Below are positions 1-8,783 of a stretch of 64,000 nt of DNA, one piece after another. Both the position numbers and the translations under genes were made by a program. How positions within the stretch are numbered: the first letter of the stretch is position 1; each line of letters starts with the position of its first letter. The stretch comes from an uncultured Sphingobacteriaceae bacterium (GTDB lineage Bacteria; Bacteroidota; Bacteroidia; Sphingobacteriales; Sphingobacteriaceae): positions 39,195-103,194 of the forward strand of contig CAMPKC010000008.1 in assembly GCA_946887045.1 (NCBI GenBank), written 5' to 3'. The notes below the pieces were generated by a model that made no database searches, had not been told where the DNA came from, and saw only the letters and a list, made by a program, of their open reading frames with translations.

Positions 1-1
1 T

Positions 2-385
2 GTTCTTTATGATAAAGTGAAAGCTGGAAGCTTCGAGTTAAACAGTAAGCTTAAAACATTTTTATATTCTGTATCCAGAAGGTTATGGTTAAAACGTTTA
101 AATGTAAAAAGCAGAAACTCTGGCAATATTTCCGATTTTGAAGATGTTCTTGCGGTAGAAGCAGATTTAGAATATCATGAGGAGAAGGATCGGCAATTCA
201 AGCAAATGGATGAGGCATTGTTACATTTAGGAGAACCTTGTAAAACTATTATTGAGGAATTCTACATCAATAATAGGTCAATGCAGGAAATCTGTGAGGC
301 ATTTGGTTATACCAATGCCGATAATGCAAAAAATCAAAAATACAAATGCCTTCAACGCCTTAAAAAGATATTTTTTAAGACATAA
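2..385 (+). CDS. RNA polymerase ECF-type sigma factor, 3' part (cut by window edge)
   Basis: The reading frame is open from the first bases of the window, so the gene is truncated at its 5' side; the GTG at 17 is probably internal. The N-terminal part, with the LKTFLYSV and LWLKRL motifs, resembles sigma region 2 of Bacteroidota sigma-70-like ECF factors. The last 60 residues resemble region 4, with a helix-turn-helix around SMQEICEAFGYTNADNAKNQ that would contact the -35 region. It ends 12 bp before an anti-sigma-like membrane protease, so the two probably form a regulatory pair. The regulon cannot be read from the sequence. Confidence 0.8.
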   Translation, partial: VLYDKVKAGSFELNSKLKTFLYSVSRRLWLKRLNVKSRNSGNISDFEDVLAVEADLEYHEEKDRQFKQMDEALLHLGEPCKTIIEEFYINNRSMQEICEAFGYTNADNAKNQKYKCLQRLKKIFFKT

Positions 386-397
386 TAAACTAATAAC

Positions 398-1480
398 ATG
401 GAATTGACAGAACGTATTGAAGCTTATTTAAATGGAGAAATGTCTGAATCAGAACGTCAGGCTTTCGAAAAGATGAGGGCAGAAAATTCCGTATTAGATC
501 AGCAGGTAGTTGCTCATAAAGCATTTATTACTTCATTGAAAAATTATGGTCAAAAAAGGCACCTCATCTCAGCAATGAATGCCATTCATGAGAAACTGGA
601 TGTTGATCAAATAAAGGCCGAGGTAATGCCAACCGGTGCTTTGGTTCGTATTCTTTGGAATAAATACAGAATGAATGCGGCCGTGGCTGCATCTGTAGCA
701 ATTCTGGCGGTATTTACTTCATTGTTTTCCACCGGATATTTTTCCCAAATGAATGCCAGTAAGTCTGATTATAATGCCTTGCGTCGGGCTGTAAGTTTCG
801 AAATAGGAAAAGTAAAAGAAGATCAGAGACAAATATTAAAAAATATTAGTACTCCGGTAAATCCGGGTGTATTCGGGGGGACAGGATTTGCCTTAACGTC
901 AAACGGATATTTGGTTACGAATAGCCATGTAATAAGTGGCGCAGATTCAATTTATGTACAAAACTCTCGTGGAGAATCTTATAAAGTTGAGGTGATTTAT
1001 TCAAACACTACGGACGATGTTGCTATCCTGAAAATTATCGATAATCGTTTCCAATCATTAGGGGGACTCCCTTATTCGTTCAAGAAGGTTACTTCGGACG
1101 TTGGTGAGAATGTTTTTACTATGGGCTTTCCTAAAGATGATTATGTTTTCGGTAGGGGATATTTAAGCTCCAAAACAGGGTATAAGGGCGACACTACAGA
1201 ATATCAGGTCGATATATCAGTAAATAACGGTAACAGTGGCGGACCTTTACTTGATAATAAAGGAAATGTAATTGGGATTATAAAAGGAAAGCAATCTGCT
1301 TCTGATGGCGCTGCTTTTGCCGTAAAATCCAAATATATCCTCTCTGCTATAGAATCTCTTTCAAAGGATTCTGATAACTCGGAAATTGTACTTACCAAGC
1401 GGAATTCTTTAACTGGTTTAAGTACCAGTGATCAGATAAAGAAGCTTGAGAAATATATTTTCATGGTAAAAGTATATTAA
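398..1480 (+). CDS. Anti-sigma-like membrane protein fused to trypsin-like (S1C/HtrA type) serine protease
   Basis: A 360-residue protein. Residues 1-85 form a cytoplasmic acidic/helical segment (LNGEMSESERQAFE) of the kind found at the N-terminus of Bacteroidota anti-sigma factors. One membrane helix lies at about 93-115, and residues 155-325 are a trypsin-like domain expected in the periplasm. The catalytic triad looks intact: His177 (TNSHV), Asp207 (DDVAIL) and Ser280 (GNSGGPL). There is no PDZ domain, unlike DegP. It follows the sigma gene by 12 bp. My inference is that a periplasmic protease activity is physically coupled to sigma-factor control. It could instead be a plain membrane-anchored DegS-like protease with an unrelated N-terminus. 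Confidence 0.85.
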   Translation: MELTERIEAYLNGEMSESERQAFEKMRAENSVLDQQVVAHKAFITSLKNYGQKRHLISAMNAIHEKLDVDQIKAEVMPTGALVRILWNKYRMNAAVAASVAILAVFTSLFSTGYFSQMNASKSDYNALRRAVSFEIGKVKEDQRQILKNISTPVNPGVFGGTGFALTSNGYLVTNSHVISGADSIYVQNSRGESYKVEVIYSNTTDDVAILKIIDNRFQSLGGLPYSFKKVTSDVGENVFTMGFPKDDYVFGRGYLSSKTGYKGDTTEYQVDISVNNGNSGGPLLDNKGNVIGIIKGKQSASDGAAFAVKSKYILSAIESLSKDSDNSEIVLTKRNSLTGLSTSDQIKKLEKYIFMVKVY

Positions 1481-1497
1481 TACGCTTTTAAGAAAAC

Positions 1498-1531
1498 GAA
1501 AAGCCCTTCTTTTGTAAGAAGGGCTTTTTTA
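1498..1531. terminator. Bidirectional rho-independent terminator
   Basis: An inverted repeat AAGCCCTTCTT / AAGAAGGGCTT with a short loop, flanked by A and T runs, lies between the convergent protease gene and nuoD and can end transcription from both sides. Confidence 0.85.
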
Positions 1532-1564
1532 TTGGTTAAAATTTGCTCTGGTATTGTTCAGCTT

Positions 1565-2749
1565 TTACCTATCTACTTCACCCAAAACAATATCAATAGA
1601 GCCAATTATTGCAATCAAATCAGCTATTAAAACGCCTCTTGATATTTCGGAAATTACTGACAGGTTATGAAAGCTCGGAGCACGAGCTTTAACGCGTTTG
1701 GGTATTTCGCTTTTGCCATCTGTTATGAAATAATACCCTAACTCACCTCTTGGAGTCTCAGCTCTGCAATAAAAATCCTGAGCCTTAGGGATGATTTTTT
1801 TTGGGAGTTTAGCGCGCGGATCGAATTCAGGAGTTCTTTTTAAGTCCTTTTGTAGTCGTTCAAGACATTGCTCAATTATTTTAACTGATTGCTCAATTTC
1901 GTCAATGCGTACTTTATATCTATCCCAACAGTCGCCTATTGTACCCATTTCGCCTTTCCCTACCGGAATGTCAAACTCCAGTTCGGGATAAGCCGAATAT
2001 TCATCAACACGCCTCAAATCCCATTTTAACCCGGAAGCGCGCAGCATCGGACCGGTACAGCCATAATTAATTGCAACATCTAATGGTAATATGCCCACAT
2101 TTGCAGTCCGTGAAATGAAAATTTGATTGTCTGTAAGAAGGGCATTCAATTCAACCATTTTAGGTTTAAAGTAATTGATAAACTCTTTACAACGCTCCTC
2201 AAATCCCACAGGCAAATCGTAATATAATCCACCCACCCAGATATAATTATATAATAGTCTTGAGCCCGATGCCCATTCAAGCATATTCATAATATGCTCT
2301 CTGTCTCTGAAACACCATAAAAACGGAGTGAACGCGCCGATATCAATGCCGTATGTTCCCAGTGCAATAAGATGAGAACTGATTCGGTTAAGTTCGCACA
2401 CCAGGACCCGAATGTATTCAACGCGTTTGGGTATATCTTTGTCAATACCGAGCATCTTCTCCACGCCCATAACCCATGCATGAGAGTTGTTCATTGATGC
2501 CAGGTAATCCATCCTGTCGGCAAAAGGAATGGTTTGCTGATAGGTCAAATTTTCTGCGTGTTTTTCGAAGCAACGGTGCAGATATCCCATATGTGGAATA
2601 ACCTCTTTAACAATTTCGCCATCAGTAATTACTTCGAGCCTTAAAACACCATGTGTGGAAGGGTGCTGAGGTCCGATATTTATAATCATTTCATGCGTTT
2701 CAGCCTCGGCAATAAGTTTATCGTACCTGGTTGCGTATTTAGTATCCAT
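1565..2749 (-). CDS. nuoD: NADH-quinone oxidoreductase subunit D
   Basis: This is the 49 kDa subunit of respiratory complex I. It forms part of the quinone-binding cavity of the peripheral arm, at the cytoplasmic face of the inner membrane. The 394 residues match the family length. GPQHPSTHG at 26-34 is the conserved quinone-site loop, and the C-terminus [14 protein letters not shown] is canonical. It follows nuoC by 20 bp. No other nuo gene is in the window: downstream is a terminator and a convergent protease gene, upstream is pdxH. The usual nuoABCDEF order is therefore broken here. Confidence 0.97.
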   Translation of the reverse strand: MDTKYATRYDKLIAEAETHEMIINIGPQHPSTHGVLRLEVITDGEIVKEVIPHMGYLHRCFEKHAENLTYQQTIPFADRMDYLASMNNSHAWVMGVEKMLGIDKDIPKRVEYIRVLVCELNRISSHLIALGTYGIDIGAFTPFLWCFRDREHIMNMLEWASGSRLLYNYIWVGGLYYDLPVGFEERCKEFINYFKPKMVELNALLTDNQIFISRTANVGILPLDVAINYGCTGPMLRASGLKWDLRRVDEYSAYPELEFDIPVGKGEMGTIGDCWDRYKVRIDEIEQSVKIIEQCLERLQKDLKRTPEFDPRAKLPKKIIPKAQDFYCRAETPRGELGYYFITDGKSEIPKRVKARAPSFHNLSVISEISRGVLIADLIAIIGSIDIVLGEVDR

Positions 2750-2769
2750 AATTCCCGCGGGGATGGTTG

Positions 2770-3264
2770 CTATACTTTAATTCCTCTGTAATACTCCTGT
2801 GCTTTATAATCCTTGCGAAGTGGATAGCCTTCCCAATCATCGGGTAATAATATTCTTCTTAAATCGGGGTGGTCTTTGAAACTTATTCCGAATAAATCAA
2901 AAGCTTCCCGTTCATGCCATTCAGCCGTGCGCCAAACTGTACTAACGGAGGGAAAGGAAGGAAGATCTTCGCGACTCCTGTCGTGATACTTTACTACCTT
3001 TAGTGTTAACTGCGTTTTGTAGGGAATGGATGCAAGATTATATACAATGCCGAACATATTCTCTTCAATGCCGTAATCTACTCCGGATAAACATTCCAGC
3101 AAATCAAAATATGTTTGTTCGTTATCTCGAAGCTCAAAGCATACATCCGCTATTTTATCCGGATGGATTATTAGAGCAGATTGTAAGCCGCTGGTTTCCT
3201 CTTTTATAATTACCTCGGCTCCAAACTTGCCTAAAAGCAATTGTTTAATTTCTTCCAAACTCAT
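2770..3264 (-). CDS. nuoC: NADH-quinone oxidoreductase subunit C
   Basis: This is the 30 kDa subunit of complex I, packed against NuoD and NuoB in the peripheral arm. The 164 residues are normal for a stand-alone NuoC. The signature [20 protein letters not shown], followed by [18 protein letters not shown], is complete. The gene begins one base after the pdxH stop codon and is followed by nuoD, so pdxH-nuoC-nuoD is likely one transcript. Confidence 0.97.
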   Translation of the reverse strand: MSLEEIKQLLLGKFGAEVIIKEETSGLQSALIIHPDKIADVCFELRDNEQTYFDLLECLSGVDYGIEENMFGIVYNLASIPYKTQLTLKVVKYHDRSREDLPSFPSVSTVWRTAEWHEREAFDLFGISFKDHPDLRRILLPDDWEGYPLRKDYKAQEYYRGIKV

Positions 3265-3265
3265 T

Positions 3266-3919
3266 TTATGGAGCTACACGTACAATCTTCCAGTTGTTTA
3301 TATCAGAACGTTTATAAACAATACGGTCATGAAGACGGCCAGGTCTGCCTTGCCAGAATTCAACTATTTGCGGCTTTAAAGTATATCCACCCCAATACGC
3401 CGGTTTTGGTACCTCTTTGTCCGCAAATTTTTCAATCAGCTCTTTCCATGTATTTTCGAGTGTATCCCGTCCGGAAATAACCTGACTTTGCTGAGATGCG
3501 ATCGCACCTAACTGACTCTCCTTAGGACGCGACTGAAAATATTTTTCTGATTCTTCTTTACTCACTTTTTCAAGTGTCCCTTCGATTCGAACCTGTCTCT
3601 CGAGTTCAGGCCAGAAAAAAACGATGCATGCGGCAGGATTTTTCGAAATCTCTTTACCTTTTCGGCTTAAATAATTGGTGTAAAACGTGAAACCCGTCTT
3701 ATCAAATCCTTTAAGTAGCATTGTTCTGGCAGATGGTTTTCCATCGTGAGTTGCGGTAGCCAGCGTCATTGCATTGGGTTCGTATAATCCGCCATCAAGT
3801 GCTTCTGTAAACCATTTTGCAAATTGGCTTATTGGGTCGGCAGCTACCTCTTTCTCAGTTAATGATGCGGAGCGATACTCCTGCCTTAGGTTTTCGATTG
3901 TTTCTTTTTTGATTGCCAT
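3266..3919 (-). CDS. pdxH: Pyridoxamine/pyridoxine 5'-phosphate oxidase
   Basis: An FMN enzyme that oxidises pyridoxamine 5'-phosphate or pyridoxine 5'-phosphate to pyridoxal 5'-phosphate, the last step of vitamin B6 salvage. It has the family signatures ATHDGKPSARTMLLKG, the RVEG-like substrate-binding region (RQVRIEGTLEKV) and a C-terminal EFWQGRPGRLHDR. I start it at the ATG giving MAIKKETIENL (217 residues, family length about 213); a longer in-frame extension to 3979 has no family counterpart. It is the first gene of the nuoCD transcript. Confidence 0.95.
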   Translation of the reverse strand: MAIKKETIENLRQEYRSASLTEKEVAADPISQFAKWFTEALDGGLYEPNAMTLATATHDGKPSARTMLLKGFDKTGFTFYTNYLSRKGKEISKNPAACIVFFWPELERQVRIEGTLEKVSKEESEKYFQSRPKESQLGAIASQQSQVISGRDTLENTWKELIEKFADKEVPKPAYWGGYTLKPQIVEFWQGRPGRLHDRIVYKRSDINNWKIVRVAP

Positions 3920-4071
3920 AATGTTTTGCAAACTTACTAATTCAGAATAGAATATGCTTGATGTTGATTGTTTAAACATTAGGTTTTGGACCGAGGGATT
4001 TTGTTGATTTATAAGATCAATTTAACAAAACGGGGAAAAAACATATCTTAGATTTAACTTGTTATACTATT

Positions 4072-4635
4072 ATGATAAATCAAATATCACCTAAAACCGG
4101 GAGCTTGTTGATTTCTGAGCCATTTATGCTCGATCCGAATTTTAAAAGATCGGTGGTATTGGTTTCAGAGCATAATGAAGATGGAACTGTTGGTTATGTG
4201 TTAAATCAGCGGAGCGATTTCTTTTTAAAAGATTTGGTGCCGGATTTTGCAGACGCAACGTTTCCTGTTTATGTAGGTGGTCCGGTCGCTAATGATACTC
4301 TTCATTTTATTCATCGCTGTTTTGATCGCATGAACAGCGGCGCCGAATTGGCGAACGGGATTTATTGGGGCGGGAATTTTGAAACGTTAAAGCTTTTGGT
4401 TGATAGTAACCAGATTGCCGAAAACGAAATCATGTTCTTTGTGGGATATTCAGGCTGGGATTTAGGCCAGTTAGACAAAGAGCTGGAGCAAAACTCATGG
4501 CTGGTTACCAATAATTATAATCCTGATTTGTTATTTGCTGATCAGGAAGAAAATTTATGGAAAGATATAGTTCTGGGCCTGGGTCCCAGGTACGCTCATA
4601 TTGTCAATTTTCCCGAAAATCCCCTCTGGAATTAG
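4072..4635 (+). CDS. YqgE/AlgH family protein (UPF0301)
   Basis: 187 residues with the family N-terminus GSLLISEPFMLDPNFKRSVV, the GPVANDTLHFIH segment and the W..GQLDKEL motif. The molecular function of the family is not established; AlgH was named as a regulator of alginate genes in Pseudomonas. It is cytoplasmic with no signal peptide. It is transcribed divergently from pdxH across a 152 bp AT-rich gap and converges on pyrB with a 6 bp gap. Confidence 0.93.
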   Translation: MINQISPKTGSLLISEPFMLDPNFKRSVVLVSEHNEDGTVGYVLNQRSDFFLKDLVPDFADATFPVYVGGPVANDTLHFIHRCFDRMNSGAELANGIYWGGNFETLKLLVDSNQIAENEIMFFVGYSGWDLGQLDKELEQNSWLVTNNYNPDLLFADQEENLWKDIVLGLGPRYAHIVNFPENPLWN

Positions 4636-4641
4636 GTTGAT

Positions 4642-5580
4642 CTAATCCTTTTGTCCTGCCAGTAAATATAATACGGCCATGCGTATGGCGACACCATTTT
4701 CCACCTGATCCAAAATTATGGATTGCTTACTATCAGCCACGTCGCTGGTAATTTCTACTCCCCTGTTAATAGGACCTGGATGCATTACAGTAATTTCTTT
4801 ATCGAGCGAATCAAGAATTTGTTTGTTCAAGCCATACAGCATCGAGTACTCTCTTAATGACGGAAAGTATTTGATATCCTGACGTTCTAACTGGATACGC
4901 AACATATTGGCAACATCACACCAGTTTAAAGCTCGCATCAGGTCGAATTCAACTTTAACTCCAAGTGATTTAATGTACTTCGGAATTAAGGTGGTCGGAC
5001 CGCAAACCATTACTTCTGCGCCAAGTTTTTGAAGGCACAGTATGTTAGACAGAGCAACTCGGGAATGTAAGATATCTCCGATAATAGCGATTTTCTTACC
5101 GGCTACATCCCCGTATTTTTCTCTTATAGAAAAGGCATCCAGTAAAGCTTGAGTAGGATGCTCGTGTGCTCCGTCTCCTGCGTTTACTATTTGAGCGTTA
5201 ACTTTCTTACTAAGGAAAATTCCAGCTCCCGGATACGGATGACGCATCACCACCATGTCCACTTTCATTGCAAGGATATTATTTACGGTATCAATCAGAG
5301 TCTCACCTTTACTTACGGAAGAAGATGAGGCCGCAAAATTTACCGTGTCAGCCGAAAGCCTTTTTTGAGCTAATTCGAACGAAAGTCGGGTACGGGTCGA
5401 ATTTTCGAAGAATACATTGGCTATGGTAATGTCTCTTAGGGAAGGGACTTTTTTAATCGGCCGGTTTAAAACATCTTTAAACGTATCGGCAGTTTCAAAA
5501 ATCAGTTGAATATCATTCTCGTTTAAATCTTTTATTCCTAAAAGATGCCTGGTACTCAGTTTCTGATAGTTCTCTGCCAT
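4642..5580 (-). CDS. pyrB: Aspartate carbamoyltransferase catalytic chain
   Basis: Catalyses the committed step of pyrimidine synthesis, carbamoyl phosphate plus L-aspartate to N-carbamoyl-aspartate. The 312 residues carry the carbamoyl-phosphate loop STRTR at 61-65, HPTQALLD and HPGPINRGVEI. It lies 3 bp downstream of pyrR, and no pyrI regulatory chain is beside it, so this is likely the unregulated Bacillus-type enzyme. pyrD lies elsewhere in the window (42358). Confidence 0.97.
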   Translation of the reverse strand: MAENYQKLSTRHLLGIKDLNENDIQLIFETADTFKDVLNRPIKKVPSLRDITIANVFFENSTRTRLSFELAQKRLSADTVNFAASSSSVSKGETLIDTVNNILAMKVDMVVMRHPYPGAGIFLSKKVNAQIVNAGDGAHEHPTQALLDAFSIREKYGDVAGKKIAIIGDILHSRVALSNILCLQKLGAEVMVCGPTTLIPKYIKSLGVKVEFDLMRALNWCDVANMLRIQLERQDIKYFPSLREYSMLYGLNKQILDSLDKEITVMHPGPINRGVEITSDVADSKQSIILDQVENGVAIRMAVLYLLAGQKD

Positions 5581-5583
5581 TGT

Positions 5584-6132
5584 TTATTCTTGTGCTTCTG
5601 ATAATAAAATAACTTTATCTTCCTGGTCAGCTTCTTCCCAGGTAACTAATACTTTTTGCGAATTGATAGAATCTACCTGAATTCCAATATAATCGGGTTC
5701 AATAGGCAGATGCCTCGAGAATCGCCTGTCAACTAAAACCAATAATTCAACTTTTTCCGGCCTTCCGAATGCCAGCATGGCATCCATTGCCGATCGGATA
5801 GTTCTTCCGGTCCACAGGACATCATCAATAAGGATTACTTTTTTCCCCTCGATGATAAAATCAATTTGTGTACTGTTTGGTACCAGAGGGCCTTCACGCC
5901 TGCGAAAATCATCTCTAAAAAAAGTTATGTCAAGATTGCCGCTTAATATGGTAGCTTGAGGAAGAATATTTTTTAATTCTGCTGCAATTCTGTTCGAGAG
6001 GAATATTCCACGGGGCTGTATTCCAAGAATTACAGAGTTTGAAAAATCGTTATGGTTTTCGATTAACTGGTGGCAGAGGCGCTGGATTGTAATTTTAAAC
6101 TTCTGTCCGTCGAGCAGGGTTAAGTTTTCCAT
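5584..6132 (-). CDS. pyrR: PyrR: uracil phosphoribosyltransferase / pyr regulator
   Basis: 182 residues, with the PRPP-binding loop VILIDDVLWTGRT at about 99-111 typical of type I phosphoribosyltransferases. PyrR proteins convert uracil plus PRPP to UMP, and in Bacillus they also bind pyr mRNA to trigger attenuation. It is the first gene of a pyrR-pyrB operon. The candidate -7 box (6148-6155) is only 15 nt from the start codon, which leaves no room for an upstream attenuator. Regulation by the Bacillus mechanism at this site is therefore doubtful, and the enzymatic role may dominate. Confidence 0.94.
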   Translation of the reverse strand: MENLTLLDGQKFKITIQRLCHQLIENHNDFSNSVILGIQPRGIFLSNRIAAELKNILPQATILSGNLDITFFRDDFRRREGPLVPNSTQIDFIIEGKKVILIDDVLWTGRTIRSAMDAMLAFGRPEKVELLVLVDRRFSRHLPIEPDYIGIQVDSINSQKVLVTWEEADQEDKVILLSEAQE

Positions 6133-6147
6133 CAGTTAGGATTTGGG

Positions 6148-6155
6148 CAAAGGTA
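6148..6155 (-). promoter_or_regulatory. Candidate -7 box of pyrR (TACCTTTG)
   Basis: Exact match to the Bacteroidota -7 consensus TAnnTTTG, 15 nt upstream of the pyrR ATG. No clear -33 partner was found. Confidence 0.5.
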
Positions 6156-6332
6156 AAAAAACGGGTTGATTTTTAGTGAATGTTTTTACTAATTTAGTAC
6201 GTAAGCTATCTGACATGAAAAAATATTTATTCATTATCACCACCAGAAGCCGGCTATAAAGGCTTAAGCGGAGTATAAGTTAATTAGTATCACAAGTAAT
6301 ACCGATTTTATAGACAGTTAAAAAGGGCGAAA

Positions 6333-6545
6333 TTGAACGATTTATTTGTGGTTCGTGAAAATGAAGGCCCCGGCACGATTGCAATAAATGATTATATAAA
6401 GTTGCATCCCCGTCTGACGTCTCCATCTTTAGAAGTAAAGCTCGATCATCATCCGGATATTTCCAAGAAACATCTTTTTACATTTACTGTAGAGCTTAAA
6501 AATGCTGAAGTTTATACTTTGGAGAAGGAAATTGTATTCGAATAA
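6333..6545 (+). CDS. Small hypothetical protein, possibly a gene remnant
   Basis: A 70-codon frame beginning at TTG, with no ATG and no recognisable ribosome binding site. The second half (TFTVELKNAEVYTLEKEIVFE) has the alternating pattern of a beta-sandwich end, as in small Bacteroidota secreted proteins. About 120 bp upstream, a short frame at 6214 begins like a signal peptide (MKKYLFIITT) and stops after 14 codons. Together they may be the ends of a decayed secreted-protein gene. I do not recognise a family, and the frame may not be expressed. Confidence 0.35.
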   Translation: MNDLFVVRENEGPGTIAINDYIKLHPRLTSPSLEVKLDHHPDISKKHLFTFTVELKNAEVYTLEKEIVFE

Positions 6546-6703
6546 TATACAATGCTGGATTTGATACGGGTGTTTATCGTTTAAACCTAAATAGTCATTG
6601 ATGATTTTCTCTTATTGACTTGTTAAACAATACTTTACTTTTTGGCGAATGGACTTGTGTAATAATAGATCTCACATGCACAATCTTTATCGTCTTTCAA
6701 TAA

Positions 6704-6733
6704 CAAAAAAGCCCTACTGTAAACAGCAGGGCT
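6704..6733 (-). terminator. Rho-independent terminator of rpsA
   Basis: A GC-rich hairpin, AGCCCT-CTGT / ACAG-AGGGCT with one mismatch, is followed on the minus strand by a U run. It lies about 25 bp downstream of the rpsA stop codon. Confidence 0.8.
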
Positions 6734-6756
6734 TTGTATTACGAGGTAAGAACTTA

Positions 6757-8742
6757 TTATTCAGCTCCTTCTTCAGTTGCTTCTTCTGATTTCTTAGCTG
6801 CAGATTTTTTTGCGGCCTTGTTTTCAGCGCCTTCCATTTGCTCTTTTAGTTGTGCTAATACACCTAAATCACCTAAGGTTGACTTTTCAACAGATTCTTT
6901 AACCTTTTTCACTGCACTTGAGGTCGCTTTAACGTCTTTTTGTTTCTGCGCTCTCTCTTCGTTACGGGCTTCGTTTTTAGCCTCTTCCCAAATACGTGAG
7001 TGAGATACTACAATGCGTTTTGATTCTTTGTTGAATTCAATGATTTTGAAGTCAGCTGTTTCTTCTGCTTTTAGCACTTTACCATCTTCTTTAACTGTGT
7101 GCTTGCTAGGAGCGAATCCTTCAACACCGTATGGTAATGCTACAATAGCACCTTTATCAGTAACCTTCAATACTGTTCCCTCATGAATTGAATCTAAAGT
7201 AAAGATAGTTTCAAAAGTTTCCCAAGGGTTTTCCTCAAGTTGCTTATGACCTAAGCTCAGTTTACGATTCTCTTCGTCTAATTCAAGAACTACAACATCT
7301 AATTCTTCACCTACTTTAGTGAATTCATTAGGATGGTTAACTTTCTTAGACCATGAAAGATCAGAAATGTGAATTAATCCGTCAATTCCTTCTTCGATCT
7401 CAACAAATACACCGAAGTTTGTCATGTTTTTAACAACAGCTTTGTGCTTGCTACCAATAGTGTATTTAGCAGCAATATGTTGCCATGGATCTGGTGTTAA
7501 TTGTTTAACACCAAGACTCATTTTACGCTCTTCGCGATCAAGAGTTAATACTTGTGCTTCAACTTCATCACCAACTTTCAGGAATTCCTGAGGGTTACGT
7601 AAGTTTTGAGACCATGACATTTCTGATACGTGAATCAATCCTTCAACACCTGGAGTGATCTCAAGGAATGCACCATAATCTGCAACAGTAACAATTTTAC
7701 CTTTTACTTTAGAGCCTACAGTAATTGAAGTATCTAAAGATTCCCAAGGATGAGATGTAAGTTGTTTTAAACCAAGGGCGATACGTTTTTTCTCATCATC
7801 AAAGTCAAGAACAACCACGTTGATTTTTTGATCAAGTGATAATACTTCTTTCGGATGCTCGATACGTCCCCATGAAATATCTGTAATATGTAATAATCCG
7901 TCTACGCCGCCAAGGTCGATAAACACACCGAAATCAGTGATGTTTTTAACTGTTCCTTCAAGAACCTGACCTTTTTCAAGTTTGGCAACAATTTCAGTTT
8001 TTTGGTTTTCAAGATCGTCTTCAATAAGAACTTTGTGAGATACAACCACGTTTTTAAACTCGTGATTAATTTTCACAACTTTGAATTCCATTGTTTTGCC
8101 TACATAAATATCGTAGTCGCGGATTGGCTTGATGTCAATTTGAGAGCCTGGTAAGAAAGCTTCAACACCCATAATGTCAACAATAAGACCACCTTTAGTA
8201 CGGCTTTTTACATAACCGGTGATGATCACATCGTTTTCAAGAGCCTCATTGATAAGCTCCCATGACCTTTGAGTTTTTGCACGTTTACGTGAAAGAACCA
8301 ATTGTCCATTAAGATCTTCCTGAGATTCAACAAATACATCAACTTTGTCACCAATTTTAAGATCTGGAGTATCACGGAATTCAGATAATGATACCATACC
8401 GTCAGATTTAAATCCAACGTTTAAGATCACATCCTTGCTGTTAATGTTAACAACAGTTCCGCTGATAATTTCACCTTTGTTGATTTGGTTGAAAGTACCT
8501 GCATACATTTGTTCAAGCTTAGCACGCTCGTCCTGGCTGTAGTTGCCAAATCCTTTGTCGTCAGCATCCCAATCGAAATCTCCGGTTGGTGTAACTAAGG
8601 TTTTAGACTTAATGTCTTCAATTGACAATGAATCAGCTTCTGACTCAATGTTTTCTTTTTCGGTAACCCTGGTGGTTTCTTCGCCAAGGAGTTCTGCTGA
8701 TTTTGCAACTAGCTCCTTTTCTGCTTCTTGTTTTTTGGCCAT
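6757..8742 (-). CDS. rpsA: 30S ribosomal protein S1
   Basis: The large mRNA-binding protein of the small ribosomal subunit, 661 residues. Six S1 (OB-fold) repeats run from about residue 90 to 590; repeats 3-5 are the best conserved (for example GTVKNITDFGVFIDLGG and DGLLHISDLSW). The N-terminus is acidic, and the C-terminus is a lysine/alanine/glutamate-rich tail (KKSAAKKSEEATEE), a common extension in Bacteroidota. The leader carries an AAGGAG sequence and a palindrome (see the separate entries), unusual in a phylum that mostly lacks Shine-Dalgarno sites. Confidence 0.97.
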   Translation of the reverse strand: MAKKQEAEKELVAKSAELLGEETTRVTEKENIESEADSLSIEDIKSKTLVTPTGDFDWDADDKGFGNYSQDERAKLEQMYAGTFNQINKGEIISGTVVNINSKDVILNVGFKSDGMVSLSEFRDTPDLKIGDKVDVFVESQEDLNGQLVLSRKRAKTQRSWELINEALENDVIITGYVKSRTKGGLIVDIMGVEAFLPGSQIDIKPIRDYDIYVGKTMEFKVVKINHEFKNVVVSHKVLIEDDLENQKTEIVAKLEKGQVLEGTVKNITDFGVFIDLGGVDGLLHITDISWGRIEHPKEVLSLDQKINVVVLDFDDEKKRIALGLKQLTSHPWESLDTSITVGSKVKGKIVTVADYGAFLEITPGVEGLIHVSEMSWSQNLRNPQEFLKVGDEVEAQVLTLDREERKMSLGVKQLTPDPWQHIAAKYTIGSKHKAVVKNMTNFGVFVEIEEGIDGLIHISDLSWSKKVNHPNEFTKVGEELDVVVLELDEENRKLSLGHKQLEENPWETFETIFTLDSIHEGTVLKVTDKGAIVALPYGVEGFAPSKHTVKEDGKVLKAEETADFKIIEFNKESKRIVVSHSRIWEEAKNEARNEERAQKQKDVKATSSAVKKVKESVEKSTLGDLGVLAQLKEQMEGAENKAAKKSAAKKSEEATEEGAE

Positions 8743-8754
8743 TAATTAATTTTT

Positions 8755-8760
8755 CTCCTT
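8755..8760 (-). promoter_or_regulatory. Shine-Dalgarno-like AAGGAG before rpsA
   Basis: AAGGAG stands 12 nt before the rpsA ATG. Most genes in this window have no such sequence. The spacing is longer than the usual 5-9 nt. Confidence 0.5.
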
Positions 8761-8762
8761 TT

Positions 8763-8780
8763 TCCCGATTTAAATCAGGA
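8763..8780 (-). promoter_or_regulatory. Palindrome in the rpsA leader
   Basis: TCCtGATTTAAATCgGGA, a near-perfect inverted repeat, lies between the -7 box and the AAGGAG sequence. It could fold in the mRNA or bind a protein. S1 is known to autoregulate its own mRNA in Escherichia coli, so an autoregulatory role is possible but unproven here. Confidence 0.35.
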
Positions 8781-8783
8781 CTG

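Noticed and set aside
3920..3979. N-terminal extension of PdxH
   Set aside because: The 20 extra residues have no family counterpart, and the internal ATG gives the normal PdxH N-terminus.
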